Notes: generated from the sequence alone by a model not told the origin. DNA of 64,000 nt from Anagrus nilaparvatae (GCA_022575985.1 JAKSXM010000007.1:6450501-6514500), one strand, 5' to 3'. Shown: positions 12,370 through 23,518, numbered from the stretch's first letter. A program made the numbers and translations.

Positions 12370-14283
12370 ACCTAAATTTTTTGTATTGACTAAATGAATT
12401 TAAAAAAAAATATATAAAAAAAAAATCTATACCAGACATAAAAATTGTAAATAATAATTCTATTTTCCTAAAAAAAATTGATGAGACAGAAATCAGTAAA
12501 ATCATATTAAAACTTAATAAAGCATCAGGTGTTGACAAAATAAATTCTAATATATTAAAATTAATTTCTAATTTTATTACGCCTTCTCTTACATACGCAC
12601 TCAATCTGTGTATATTGAAAAAGTTTATTGGCCAACTCCTCTTAAAATGGCGTAAATAATCCCAATCTTTAAAGATTGTGATAAACATGAACATGAAACT
12701 AACTACAGGCCGATATCTTTGATATCTAATATTGCCAAGATCTTTGAAAGGCTCATGTACAATAGACTAGTAGTTTTTCTCGAACAAAACAATATATTAG
12801 CAAATAATCAATATGATTTTACTCCTAAAAGAAGTACAAATGACGCCTTGAAAAAAATTTCTGAATTCATATGTGAAAATATCGATCATAGTAAACCAAC
12901 TATAGCTATGTTTCTTGATTTAAGAAAGGCTTTTAACCCAGTAAACCATAATATTTTAATACCCAGGTTGAGCTCTTATTGCATTAGTTACTTAAGTGAT
13001 AGAACACAAGTCGTTAGACTTTATCAAGTAGTTAGTAGTAAACGGAGTGTATTGGAAAACCCCAGGGAACAGTTCTCGGGCCATTATTTTTCATTTTATA
13101 CATTAATGAGCTATTAAAAAAACTGCCATCAAATCTAGTATCCTACGCAGATGATACTGTGATTGTAAATTCAGGCAACTCTTGGAATTAGGTGCGTGAT
13201 AATATGAATAATACTTTAGATATGGTTGGTGACTAGTTATGTAGTAACCAACTATCTCTAAATGCTGAAAAATCAGTGTATATGGCATTCTTTACCAGCA
13301 AAAGGAGCATTCCCGAATATATTAACATACAAATTAATAATAAATCTCTTACCCGTGTTGATGAATATAAGTATTTGGGAGTTGTCTTTAAAACTGGTAT
13401 GAAATGGGAAAAAAATATAAGAAATATTACTAATAGATCGAGATATATGCTGTTTGTAATGAACAAATTAAAGTATCAATTATTGCCTTTAACTCTGACC
13501 TTGATTTATTATGCCCTTTTTCAGAGTGTTGCCAATTATGGAATTGTTGCTTGGGGAGGAACCTACAAAAAGTATCTTAAACCAATTAGTAACCTTCGAA
13601 CCAGACTGTGTAGGATAATCAACAACAATAGTAATAAAAAGATCTTAAATATCAACGAATCATTTATTTCAACATGTCTAGTTTGCTATTATGAAAAATT
13701 GGAATCTCTTTATCTAAATAATAAATGCTCAACTAGACATAAGTCTATTGTAATCAAAGATTAAAAAAAGCATTGGTGCTAATAGAAGCTACATAACTTC
13801 TATAAAGTACTATATTAAATTACCTAACCAAATTAAAAAAAACTTACCCACATAAAAAAATATTAAAAAATAAAATATTAAAGGATAGTTTAAACTAATC
13901 TATGGCAGCTAAAAGTTTTGGCATCTTTTCCACCTAACTTATATTAACTAAATCATATAATGTTATAATAGAATTTAATGTGTACATTTTGTTATTAGTG
14001 GCTCAATTTTTTATTTTAAAATATAATTAATTATATAATTTGAATTAAATTAATGCATCTTATTTTTTATTTTACGTTAACTATATTAAAATTATATCTT
14101 TATTTTAATCTATCTCGTAGTTAAAGACTTTATATTGTAAATTTTTTTTATGTATAAGAATACATAAAAAAAATTATCTTATGTTATATGCCTGGCTTAC
14201 ATACAGATAGACTCTATCTCAGTAAGCTGCATACCAATATATGTTAATTTCTTTACAGGCAATAAATATTATTATTATTATTA
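12370..14283 (+). pseudogene. 5'-truncated, frame-broken Jockey-like LINE (reverse transcriptase)
   Basis: The reverse-transcriptase domain can be followed through three frames. At about 12430-12700 there is an N-terminal RT segment (KLNKASGVDKI, a typical 'K..GxDxI' motif). At 12700-13117 come NYRPISLIS, KIFERLMYNRL and FLDLRKAFNPVNH. At 13135-13160 lies the catalytic box SYADDT. At 13276-13764 a C-terminal region begins EYKYLGVVF and ends with a conserved R-x-x-CRIIN segment. Frameshifts and stops near 12653, 13050-13117, 13190 and 13237 make it a pseudogene. The 3' UTR ends in AATAAATATTATTATTATTA at about 14261-14283, a microsatellite tail of the kind many Jockey-clade elements carry. The endonuclease and ORF1 are missing. 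Confidence 0.8.
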
Positions 14284-14406
14284 ATGTCCTTTGTTATTTT
14301 GTTACAATGAAGGGAATAGTAAATCACAAAGAGTTAATCAAATAAATCAAATACAAAGATTGCAAATCGTCATATAATATAGAGATATGGCACCCAATTA
14401 GGGGGT

Positions 14407-14510
14407 GCCCAAATTTACCAAGCTCAAATGTACCTTGTCCAAATGTAAGGTGTCCAAATGAACCTTGTCCAATGTGCCATGTCCAAATGTACCGTGTCCA
14501 AATGTATCCA
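14407..14510. repeat. 15-bp minisatellite, seven units
   Basis: Seven units of a GTCCAAATGTACCTT-like sequence follow one another, the fourth one base short. A short hairpin (GGCACCC..GGGTGCC) lies at its left edge. Similar strings ATATAGAGATATG lie on both sides (14377 and 14541), suggesting a bounded repeat element. Confidence 0.8.
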
Positions 14511-15246
14511 TATCGGCGGCAGCGTTTATAACTTTATAATATATAGAGATATGTTCAAATCCATGTAAGAATGCTGAAGCAAAAATTTTTTTCTTCGTTT
14601 TGGGCTACTTCCGGTTTCATTTTTAATGGTTTGAAAGGTGCATTGGTTTTTAAATAATTAAGCCTTTTTAAAGCCCTAAAAATAAAAAATCTCACAAAAA
14701 AACAATTTTTAGAAATTTTTAGCCAAAATTAACATTTTTCAAAAATTCCGGGTAAATCGTCAATCCAAGATAGACCTGTGACGAGAGCGAGACGAGGTGA
14801 GACGAGAATCGCAAATTTTACCGAGAATGAGAACGAGAAAGGTTTAATCTCGCCTCGCCTCCTTGTTGGCCGAGGTGCACACATCGATTTGTAAGGCAAG
14901 GGAAAAAAGTGAATTACTGAGGAACGTAATATATGGCAAGAATGCTATAGATCGTAGAGGTTTTAGATCGATGTGAAAGAAAAAACTTATACATGTATAA
15001 TAGAAAAAAACGTATTTCCGAGACCCTGGCAGCTTAAAGTTTTTTTTGGGTAGAAGATGAAGATCTGTAATTTTCATGAAATTTGGTTAAAATTTTTCAG
15101 TTTAACGACCGAAATTTACGGTAAAAATTGCGCAATTCAGTTACTTTAAAAAAAAATTTTTTTCTGAAAGTTAATATTTTTTAAAAATATTAAGATTCGC
15201 TAAGCCAGAATTTCAAAATAATGATTTACGAAGCTTACATAACCTC

Positions 15247-15945
15247 AAAACTTACGTTTGACCGAAGAGGAGGTTGGCCGTATAGTTGACGGACTTTTCC
15301 CTACCCAGCCTGAGACGGAGGAAGAAAATGACTTACGTAGAAGATCAAGAGGAGGATATTACCGAATTCTTCGTGGAGGAGCCTGTAACAGCAGTTGACT
15401 CACTCAAAAATGGAAAAGCAGAACCTGATGGAATACCCACTGAGATTCTGAAGATAGCCGCGCACGAGTATCCACAACTTATCCTGTGTCTGCACAATAC
15501 TTGTGGATGAGCGTGCGACTTCAACAAACTCTGGAAAAGAGTCTGACTTGTCCTTATCAGTAAGGGTAAAGGGGACCCTAGGCTGTCAAACTATTTGCGT
15601 CCTTTAGGATTACTGGACACAGCCGGGAAAAATTATGAAAAGATGCTGCAACCACAGAAACTGAGGGCTGTTGAAACTTCAGGAGACCTTACTCCCCGAG
15701 AATACGGGTTTCGCCGGGGGAAGTCAACTATCGATGTCATAAGCAGTATCACCGGTGTCATTGAAGATGCACATAAAGGCAATAACTACTCTAGAAAAAT
15801 CATCCTAGTAGTGACCTTCGACGTAAAGAATGCCTTTAACTCAGCAAGATGGGGCATCTTCATGAAAGGTCTAAGAAACTTCAAAGTGCCAAAATATCTG
15901 CGAAGAATCATCAGCAGTTACCTGAGCGATCGAGAATTGATTTGA
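15247..15945 (+). pseudogene. R1-clade-like LINE reverse transcriptase fragment
   Basis: The reading begins LTEEEVGRIVDGLFP, typical of the region just before the R1-type RT. It then gives ITEFFVEEPVTAVDSLKNGK and PDGIPTEILKIAA in another frame, then KGDPRLSNYLRPLGLLDTAG, the EYGFRRGKSTIDVI box, and VTFDVKNAFNSARW (RT motif A, where the first D is catalytic). It ends with YLRRIISSYLSDREL before the YADD box, so the palm domain is cut off at about 15945. At least two frame changes occur (near 15340 and 15510-15560). The 'DVKNAFNSA' wording is characteristic of R1-clade elements. Base composition is visibly less AT-rich than the surroundings, as expected for a more recent arrival. Confidence 0.75.
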
Positions 15946-15959
15946 GAATTGATTTCAGA

Positions 15960-18045
15960 CTTTGGAAAACGGCAATAATTTTTTCAGAAAAGGATATCAG
16001 CTACTTTTCAAGTAAAAAAGCTGTGTTAGATAGTTTGAACATAGATTCTAGATGATTCCAGCTTAGCAGATTGATGTAAGGCGTTCCGAAAATGTCTTTT
16101 ATGTACTTATAAAATCGGAAAATGGATATTAGGAAAATAGATATATTGAAAAACAGTAATACTACTTTTTATATCGGGAATTGAGATACGATGCTTCCAC
16201 AGGCTACTCAAAGAACATTAGGCTTCGGAAAATGGCGATATATATTCTTCAAAAAGATATTAGCAACTTTTTACGTTGGAAAACGGTGTTAGCTACTCTT
16301 TAAATCGAAAATTGAGGTAGGATGCTTTAAAAAACACTTCTAGCAACTTCATACTTCGGAAAACGGAGTTAGCTGCTTTTTAAATCGAAAATTGAGGTAG
16401 GATGCTTCAAGAAGCTCTTTGAACAACTCCATACTTTGAAAAAAGGTGTTAGATACTTTAGAAAACGGTGTTAGCTACTTTTTAAATTGGAAATTGAGGG
16501 AGGCTGCTTCAAAAAGTTCTTCCAGCAACTTCATACTTCGAAAAACGGTGTTAGATACTTCGGATGACGATGTTCGATACTTTGGAAAACGGTGTAAGCT
16601 ACTCATTAAATCGGAAGTTGAGGAAGGATGCTTCAAGAAGCTCTTCTAGCCATATAAGACTTCGGAAGACGGTGTTAGCTACTCTTTAAATCGGAAGTTG
16701 AGGTATGATGCTTCAAGAAGCTCTTCTAGTAAATTCAGAATTCGGAATACGGTGTTAGCTACTTTTTAAATCCGAAATTAAGGTAGGATGCTTCAAAAAG
16801 CTCTTCTAGCAACTTCATACTTCGGAAAACGGTGTTAGTTACTTTTTAAATTGAAAATTGAGGTAGTATGATTCAAAAAGCTCTTCTAGCAACTTCATAC
16901 TTCGGAAAACGGAGTTAGATACTTTCTAAATCGGAAAATTAGGTAGGATGCATCAAAGAGCTCTTCTAGCAACTTCATACTTCGGAAAACGGTGTTAGAT
17001 ACTTTGGGAAACGGTGTTAGCTACTCTTTAAATTGGAAGTTGAGGTATGATGCTTCAAGAAGCTCTTCTAGCAACTTTATACTTCGGAAAACGGTGTTAG
17101 CTACTTTTTAAATCGGAAATTTAGGTAAGATGCATCAAAAAGCTCTTCAAGCAACTTCATACTTCGGAAAACGGTGTTAGATATTTTGGAAAACAGTGTT
17201 AGCTACTTTTTAAATTGGAATTTGAGGTAGTATGCTTCAAAAAGCTCTTCTAGCAATTCCATACTTCGGAAAAAGGTGTTAGCTACTTTTTAAATCGGAA
17301 ATTGAGGTAGGATGCTTCAATAAGCTCTTCTAACAATTTCATACTTCGGAAAACGGAGTTAGATGCTTTCTAAAACGGAAAATTAGGTAGGATGCATCAA
17401 AAAGCTCTTCTAGCAACTTCATACTTCGAAAAACGGTGTTAGATACTTTGGAAAACAGTGTTAGCTACTTTTTAAATTGGAATTTGAGGTAGTATGCTTC
17501 AAAAAGCTCTTCTAGCAATTCCATACTTCGGAAAAAGGTGTTAGTTAGTTTTTAAATCGGAAATTTAAGTAGGATGCATCAAAAAGCTCTTCTAGCAACT
17601 TCATACTTCAAAAAACGGTGTTAGATACTATTGAAAACGGTGTTGAAATTTAAAACGGTGTTTTAAATTGGAAATTGAGGTAGTATGCTTCAAAAAGCTC
17701 TTTTAGCAACTTCATATTCCGGAAAATGGTGTTAGCTACTTTTTAAATCGGAAATTGAGGTAGGATGCTTCAATAAGCTCTTCTAACAACTTCATACTTC
17801 GGAAAACGGAGTTAGATGCTTTCTAAAACGGAAAATTAGGTAGGATGCATCAAAAAGCTCTTCTAGCAACTTCATACTTCGAAAAACGGTGTTAGATACT
17901 TTGGAAAACGGTGTTAGCTACTCTTTAAATCGGAAGTTGAGGAAGAATGCTTCAACAAGCTCTTCAAGCAACTTCAAACTTCGGAAAACGGTGTTAGATA
18001 CTATTAAAAACGGTGTTAGCTACTTTTTAAATCGAAAATTGACAA
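15960..18045. repeat. Tandem satellite, 80-bp unit with optional 22-bp insert
   Basis: More than twenty head-to-tail units cover about 2.1 kb. An 80-bp unit runs from GGTGTTAGCTACTTTTTAAA through TCGGAAATTGAGGTAGGATG, CTTCAAAAAGCTCTTCTAGC to AACTTCATACTTCGGAAAAC. Some units have an extra 22-bp in-register partial copy, GGTGTTAGATACTTTGGAAAAC, giving 102-bp units. Outer copies (15960-16300) are more diverged and central copies more uniform. Short frames at 16446-16649 and 17889-18125 arise only because 102 is divisible by three; they are not genes. The array starts directly at the break of the R1-like fragment. Confidence 0.9.
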
Positions 18046-18223
18046 AAAACTCCTTTCGTTTATTCCAACGCGCCTCCTTGGCCGAGAATCTCAGGGCTCA
18101 ATTCTATAAAAATGTTATAAGATAGGGCTCTTAGGCAATTTTCCAAATAACGCTGTCATATGGCAATTCTACCAAAATGCTACAGCTTGGTTTTATTTTT
18201 TTTGTATAAGTTCTACCTTTCAA

Positions 18224-18618
18224 ACGCCGCACAGTGTGCCGATTCAATCAAAAATCTGCTGACTTCTGAGAATTTAATTTTTTCACCCACTTATTTTTTT
18301 AAATCCTTCGTATACTATCCTACTTTTATATGAACCTGCTACTTTTTAAAAATTTTTCCTCTTTGACTTAAGAAAAAGGCAATAGTGTCCATAAACAAGG
18401 TTTTTTTAATTGCAAATAAACTTAGTAACCCTGTGAATACAATTGGTGCGTATACACCAATGTATAAGGGGTGAATTTAAATTGTAAAAATTTGAAAAAG
18501 TAGCAGGTTTCCATAAGAGTAGGATAGTATACGAAGGATTTAAAAAAATAAATGGGTGAAAAAATAAAATTTTACGGAGTCAGTAGATTTTTGATTGATT
18601 CGGCACACTGGGCGCCGT
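18224..18618. mobile_element. Inverted-repeat element, about 395 bp
   Basis: The left arm begins ACGCCGCACAGTGTGCCG and the right arm ends CGGCACACTGGGCGCCGT. The arms pair over about 150 bp, including AAATCCTTCGTATACTATCC and its complement at 18522-18541. An asymmetric centre of about 100 bp (18370-18480) separates them. There is no coding capacity and no clear target duplication. Confidence 0.7.
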
Positions 18619-19290
18619 AAACCGCAATTTTTTATCACTGATTCTCTCTTCGCTATAGTTACTAAATCAAATGTCCATTTTTTTGCAAAAATGAACAAAA
18701 TTTTAAAATTGCTGTTAAAATTGTAATTTTTGATGAAAATGAGTCTTGAAGGTCTCAAAAATTTTGATTAAGCTCTAAGTTTTGAAAAAATTTTTACTCA
18801 TTCCTTTTCGATTGTTTGATTAGCACATATGATAATTTAAAAAAAGAGTATAAATTTAAGGTTTTTTTTAAAAACATCATATTTTATCACTATCTTTGTC
18901 GAGTCAAATCTCGGAAAGGTATAAAGCAAAATGGACGAGTGAAAAATTTTTTTAAACTTGAAACTAGTACAAAATGTTGGAGACCTATAAAATATATTTC
19001 CATTGTAATTTACAAGGTATTTTTGGACTCTGAGGACCTCATTTTCGAGTTTAGCAACACCGAAAACATATTTATAGGAAGAATAAAAAACGTATTTTGA
19101 AAAAAATTTTTGTTGTTTCCGCTAATTGTCGGTATTAGCCAACCACTTGAGAGCTACCCTGGGCTTGTGCGACCCCTAAATCGTTCTCAAATGAGCTGAA
19201 AATTGGTATGGGATCATTTTTTCACCTAATTTCAACATACTTCAGGAAGAACATATTTAGAGCACTTTTTTTTTTGTGAACAGCCCTAAT
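18619..19290. other. No recognisable gene
   Basis: A 94-codon plus-strand frame (18816-19100) is lysine/phenylalanine-rich and resembles no family known to me. I see no splice context or repeat ends. Confidence 0.5.
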
Positions 19291-19299
19291 GTTCAGGGA

Positions 19300-20345
19300 G
19301 GGTGTTCTAGAAGTTTAGCATTAATACTAAAGAGGAATTGTTGTATTGGGAGCATTTAGAGGTAGGGATTGAAAGATGGGGTCGTGAGTGTGGGCGTAGG
19401 TCTCTTGTAAGGATGTAGACGTTGATTTTTTCCTTCAGGTAAGAGGGTAGGTGGGTGTTTAGGACGTTATATATTATATATGAACTGCGCATAAGTATTT
19501 TTCAGTCAGGTAATTTACTGTTTATCAAATTACGTTTAGCCAGCCTAATTTCAGTCTAGCAGGGAAGATTCTATTGGGGAATTTAATGTCAGATATATAT
19601 CTGACTGCAGCATTTTGGAGTTTTTGAAGCCAAACATATTAATACTCTAGTAGCTATCCCACTGGGAAAGCGCCATAGTCAAAGAGGGAGAAGATTAGGG
19701 AAGTGACTATTTCTCTACGGAGTAAAGGGGAGATAACATTTTTGAAATATCTTAACCTGTAGAGTACGTAGTTTAGGGATTTGATCATGTGGTTAATTTG
19801 GCTCATGTCTGAATCAAAGAAAAGACCAAGGTTTTATACAGATTTTAAAATGGGAATATGAATGCCACTGAAATAGAAGGTAGTTTTGTTAATGTAAAAA
19901 TGCTGTGTTTTACTGCCGAAAATTATGAATTTGGTTTTCTCGTTGTTGAAGTTAAAATTGTTTTGTGAGGCCCAGAATTCTATGTTTTTTAAATCGCTTT
20001 GAAGGAGAGAAATGCCTATTGTAGTCTTTCTTGGGGATTTGGTTGTAGATTTGGAGATCATCAGCGAAAATTAATCTTTTGGCATAAGAAATATGGGAGC
20101 TAATATCGTTCATATAGATGAGAAATAGTAGGGGCCCATTACTGAGCCTTGGAGGACACCGCTTTTTACTGGTTCTGCCGAGGAGGGTTTATTTTCTACA
20201 GTGACAGATTGAGTTACCAAGTTCTATTTGAGAGGTAACTCGAGAACCAATCTACTGTATTTTTGGTTAAACCAATAGAAGTTCGTGAGAGACTCTATCA
20301 TAAGCCTTTGAAAGGTCCAAGACTTGGTCTAGTAAAGGTTGGCGC
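19300..20345 (-). pseudogene. Truncated LINE reverse transcriptase, minus strand
   Basis: Read on the minus strand from 20345 downward, RT motifs appear in order. VLDLSKAYDRVSHELL is motif A. GPLLFLIYMNDI follows, preceded by a damaged QGS. LIFADDLQIY is the catalytic F-A-D-D box, near 20070-20095. IEFWASQNNFNFNNEKTKF is the 'W...N..K' motif downstream. LGLFFDSDMSQINHMIKS comes next, and the tail ends near 19307. Several frameshifts and stops break it. The 5' part (ORF1, endonuclease, RT fingers) is absent. It is a general LINE (Jockey/I-like group) RT, distinct in wording from the two plus-strand LINE fragments. Confidence 0.8.
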
Positions 20346-20363
20346 AGCAACCTTAAATTAGCA

Positions 20364-20803
20364 GTAACTTTTAATAGTATACAATATTTTATAAAAATTT
20401 CAGAGAAACTTTATCTCGTTTACTCTTAATATAACCAAACCCATAATTAGGGGTCGTTCTAATCCCCTTTAATTAGCTTAAAACTGAAATCTTTATAAAA
20501 TATTGCATACTACACTGAAAAAAAATTATGCTTGCGGCAAGTGGAATTCCGCTTGTATCTAGCGGAATTTTTTTTCTTCGCAAACAATTGCAAATGACTT
20601 GAAACGTACAAAATTTAAAAAAAGAAAACATTTTTTCTTTTCTTTTTTCAAAAAATTTCTCAAATCTCATCATACCGATATACGGATATCCCAAGTAAGC
20701 GAAAAAAAATTTTTTTTTTAATTTTCTTTACGTTTCAAGTCATTTGCAATCGTTTGACGAGATAAAAAATTCAGTGATTTTTTTTCAGTGTATCAAAAGT
20801 TAC
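20364..20803. mobile_element. Older palindromic element split by a younger MITE
   Basis: The left arm (20364-20403) reads GTAACTTTTAATAGTATACA then ATATTTTATAAA. The right arm is in two pieces: CTGAAATCTTTATAAAATAT..GCATAC up to 20510, and TCAAAAGTTAC from 20793. Joining these across the inserted 20511-20792 element and counting one TA restores a right arm complementary to the left arm. The host palindrome itself is about 160 bp. Confidence 0.7.
20511..20792. mobile_element. Tc1/mariner-type MITE with TA target duplication
   Basis: The element is flanked by TA at 20511-20512 and 20791-20792. Its ends are CACTGAAAAAAAATT and the complement ATTTTTTTTCAGTG. An internal second pair of arms (CAAATGACTTGAAACGTA near 20590 against its complement near 20730) gives a long hairpin. 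There is no coding capacity. The empty-site sequence is supplied by the opposite arm of the palindrome it inserted into, which confirms the ends and the TA duplication. Confidence 0.85.
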
Positions 20804-21399
20804 GACAAACATTTTTTTGTTGACATTAATAAACACTCGAGGTGCGAAAACATCAAAAATACCATTTAGAAATACCCCTATCATTCACTAATGTGAATGT
20901 CGTTGTATAAAGCATTTTAAAATCGAGATATTTCAATTTTCAACCTTTTAGTTATTTCCCGGGAAAAAATATCAGTTATTATTTTATATCAAATAAAACA
21001 TCAAATTAAAATAAATAAAATATCAAATTTGTTTAATATCAAATAAATTGGGATGTTTAACAAAAGAGTACACATCATCAAATAAAACGCGTAAATGGAT
21101 TTTTTGTAATGTCTAAAATGAAATGCATCCGAACTAAGCTTAAAATTACAACTACCGAAAAAAAAGTACCGCTACAAGACGTAAAATTCCGATATATTAT
21201 TTAAAAATTAATATAATGTTCTGCAAAATTTTCATATAGGTCAATCAATTATTTTTCATTTTTCAAAAAACCATTACTTTACTCATTTTAGAAAATTTTT
21301 GTTTAAATTGATAAATTTTTTTATCAGTAAACTTTTAATGACAAAGACGCTTTTATCAAAAATTATTTTATCTTTAATCTTTATTATTATTTACCAAAT
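20804..21399. other. No gene seen
   Basis: AT-rich sequence without a supported frame, repeat boundary or RNA. Confidence 0.5.
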
Positions 21400-21836
21400 T
21401 ACAAGGGGAGACCAATAGTAGCACTACCTTGACTAAATTACAATTTAGAGTTATGGATGGAGTTTCTTGTTGGAAAAACATCCCCGATATTCAGAAAAAT
21501 AAGGATCATATTTTCTGAAGCTCGCAAACCCCAAGTTTGCATATATACGTTAACAACTTGCATGGAATATGTTTATATTTACTGAATATTTATCTATTAC
21601 AAACATTCTGTCTTGCTAAAGTACTTTGTAAACTCAAATAAGTTTTTGAATCCGAATTATCTAAGTCCCTCCCATTCCATTGTAACCATTTTACCCTCTA
21701 CCTCCTATTTTTCCAGGTCTTCTGTGGTACATCTCCTATAAACATGTACCATGTTAAAATTACAAATATTTACTAAAATCAAAAAACTTCTAGTTACTCT
21801 GGCATGGTTTCCCAAAGGTAGTAGTCTCCCCTTGTA
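21400..21836. mobile_element. TA-flanked MITE with short TIRs
   Basis: The element lies between TA at 21400-21401 and 21835-21836. Its terminal inverted repeats are CAAGGGGAGAC and GTCTCCCCTTG, followed by a looser match (TAGTAGCACTACC against GGTAGTAG). Length is about 433 bp without a coding frame. The TA duplication and short TIR point to the Tc1/mariner/pogo group. Confidence 0.75.
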
Positions 21837-22413
21837 AGCCAATTATGTTAAGATATCAAAAATAAAATGATAAAATTTCTATTTAAAACTGTGATGTAAT
21901 ATTTAAGAATTACATAAATAAATTTATATAAAACCATATTTTTTGTATTATGTTATCTGCAGTGTAAAAAATTAGGCGTTCGTGCGAGTTTAGCCAAAAG
22001 TAAGGTAACTCAAAATTCTTACGATACCATTTGCTAGTTTTCCTATTTTTATTCTTGAAAAAATCTATAAATCCTAACTTTTAATTACAACTAAAGAAAT
22101 TTTTAAATCACAAATTTTTATTTTTACATTTAATTAATTTGCTGAATTCAGATAGATTAAAAAAAAAATTTACCTATAATTTAAACAATAAGGATAATCT
22201 TTTTATAAAGAGGATTAAAATTGTCGAACTCATAGTAATTCGTGTAACTATATGACCAAAATATTTTTTTCTCAAAATTACTAACTTGTTAGTAAATTTT
22301 TTAATGTAATTGTAAATTTACTACCTGTCAGTTTATTACTACCTATCAGTATATCTAATCATTGCTTGAAATTTTATTATGTATTTTGATATTTTTTATT
22401 AGGTAAATCAAGA

Positions 22414-23502
22414 ATGAAAATGAAGTTTTTCAAAAGTATATATTTATTGCAATCAGTTGCTTATTGTTTATGCTCCGTAACAATCAATCAAGTTTATAAA
22501 GCAAATGAGCAAATTAAAAGTGATGAATCTTATTTAAATTTATCGAATCTTGGACTGAGAGAACTACCTCAAATTACCTCTGATAGGATAAAATCGTTAA
22601 ATTTGTCGTACAATTTGTTCAAGAATTTTGAAAATGGAGTATTTGAGGGTATGAAAAATTTAGAAACTTTGGATTTATCAAGTAATTTCCTTAATGTCAG
22701 CAATTTCTTTAAATTTGGAAAACAAGATAATGTTCGCACTATAATTCTTAATAACAATTCTCTGTACGAAGGTAATTTTGAGATAGAAAATAGATATCCA
22801 AAATTAGAAAAACTATTTTTACGAAATAATAAATTAAATAAATTACCGGAAAATTTTTATGAAAATTTTCCAAATTTATATAAAATTGATTTATCAAAAA
22901 ATTTTTTTTACCGAAATGAATTTGATAAACTTATGAAAAGTTTACCAAAGACAGTAAAATATATGATTGTGGAAAATATTTTTAATAGTGTAAACACAAG
23001 TTCAAAAGAATTTTCAAGACTTGATGAGTTCATAGCAAATGGAAATTTTTTACATATACTTACAAAAAATGATTCTTTCTATTATAATTACCTCGATACA
23101 CGATATCTTACCAATTTGAAAACTTTGTCGTTAGAAGATTGCGGTTTATTCACTGTTGAGGAAAATGCATTCGAAGGTTTCAAAAATTTAAAAACTTTAA
23201 TTTTATCAAATAATAGATTGCGTACAGTTCCAAAGAATATGTTTGCTGATATGCCAGCATTAGAGGTTTTAGATATTAGTTATACTTGGATGGATGAAAT
23301 TCCAATACTTTCAACTTTGCAAAATCTTCGTGAATTATACATGGATAAAGTAAAAAACATAGGAAATTTAATAAATCAAGGTAAATTTGACAAGACTTTG
23401 GATAAAGTTGAAATATTAAGTTTGAAATATAATAATTTAGTAAATATAAATAAGGAATTTTTAGAAAATTTTCCAAATTTAAAAAAATTGATTATTGTAT
23501 AG
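22414..23502 (+). CDS. Secreted leucine-rich repeat protein (362 aa)
   Basis: An intact frame runs from ATG at 22414 to TAG at 23500-23502. Residues 1-21 form a signal peptide: basic start MKMKFFK, then a hydrophobic core ending near CLC. From about residue 40 on there are roughly nine to ten LRRs, recognisable by the LxxLxLxxN pattern (for example IKSLNLSYNLF, LETLDLSSNFL, LEKLFLRNNKL, LKTLILSNNRL, LEVLDISYTWM, VEILSLKYNNL). The middle (about 180-230) is irregular. No transmembrane segment or GPI-type hydrophobic tail is seen, and the chain stops right after a repeat without a Cys-rich cap. It should be exported and bind another protein. The sequence before ATG (TTTTTTATTAG) looks like a splice acceptor, so a 5' non-coding exon is possible. 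Extracellular LRR proteins of this kind are reported in insect saliva and parasitoid venom; whether that applies here is unknown. It is convergent with the next gene. Confidence 0.85.
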   Translation: MKMKFFKSIYLLQSVAYCLCSVTINQVYKANEQIKSDESYLNLSNLGLRELPQITSDRIKSLNLSYNLFKNFENGVFEGMKNLETLDLSSNFLNVSNFFKFGKQDNVRTIILNNNSLYEGNFEIENRYPKLEKLFLRNNKLNKLPENFYENFPNLYKIDLSKNFFYRNEFDKLMKSLPKTVKYMIVENIFNSVNTSSKEFSRLDEFIANGNFLHILTKNDSFYYNYLDTRYLTNLKTLSLEDCGLFTVEENAFEGFKNLKTLILSNNRLRTVPKNMFADMPALEVLDISYTWMDEIPILSTLQNLRELYMDKVKNIGNLINQGKFDKTLDKVEILSLKYNNLVNINKEFLENFPNLKKLIIV

Positions 23503-23518
23503 AACTAATTTTTGGTTT

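Noticed and set aside
14760..14875. Segment rich in GAGACGAG words, first considered a coding or regulatory element
   Set aside because: No open frame through it and no second ordered copy; it reads as simple-sequence purine repeats.
16446..18125. Open frames of 67-78 codons inside the satellite
   Set aside because: They repeat the unit sequence (SYFLN.KLR) and are open only because the 102-bp unit is a multiple of three. No start context or conserved domain.
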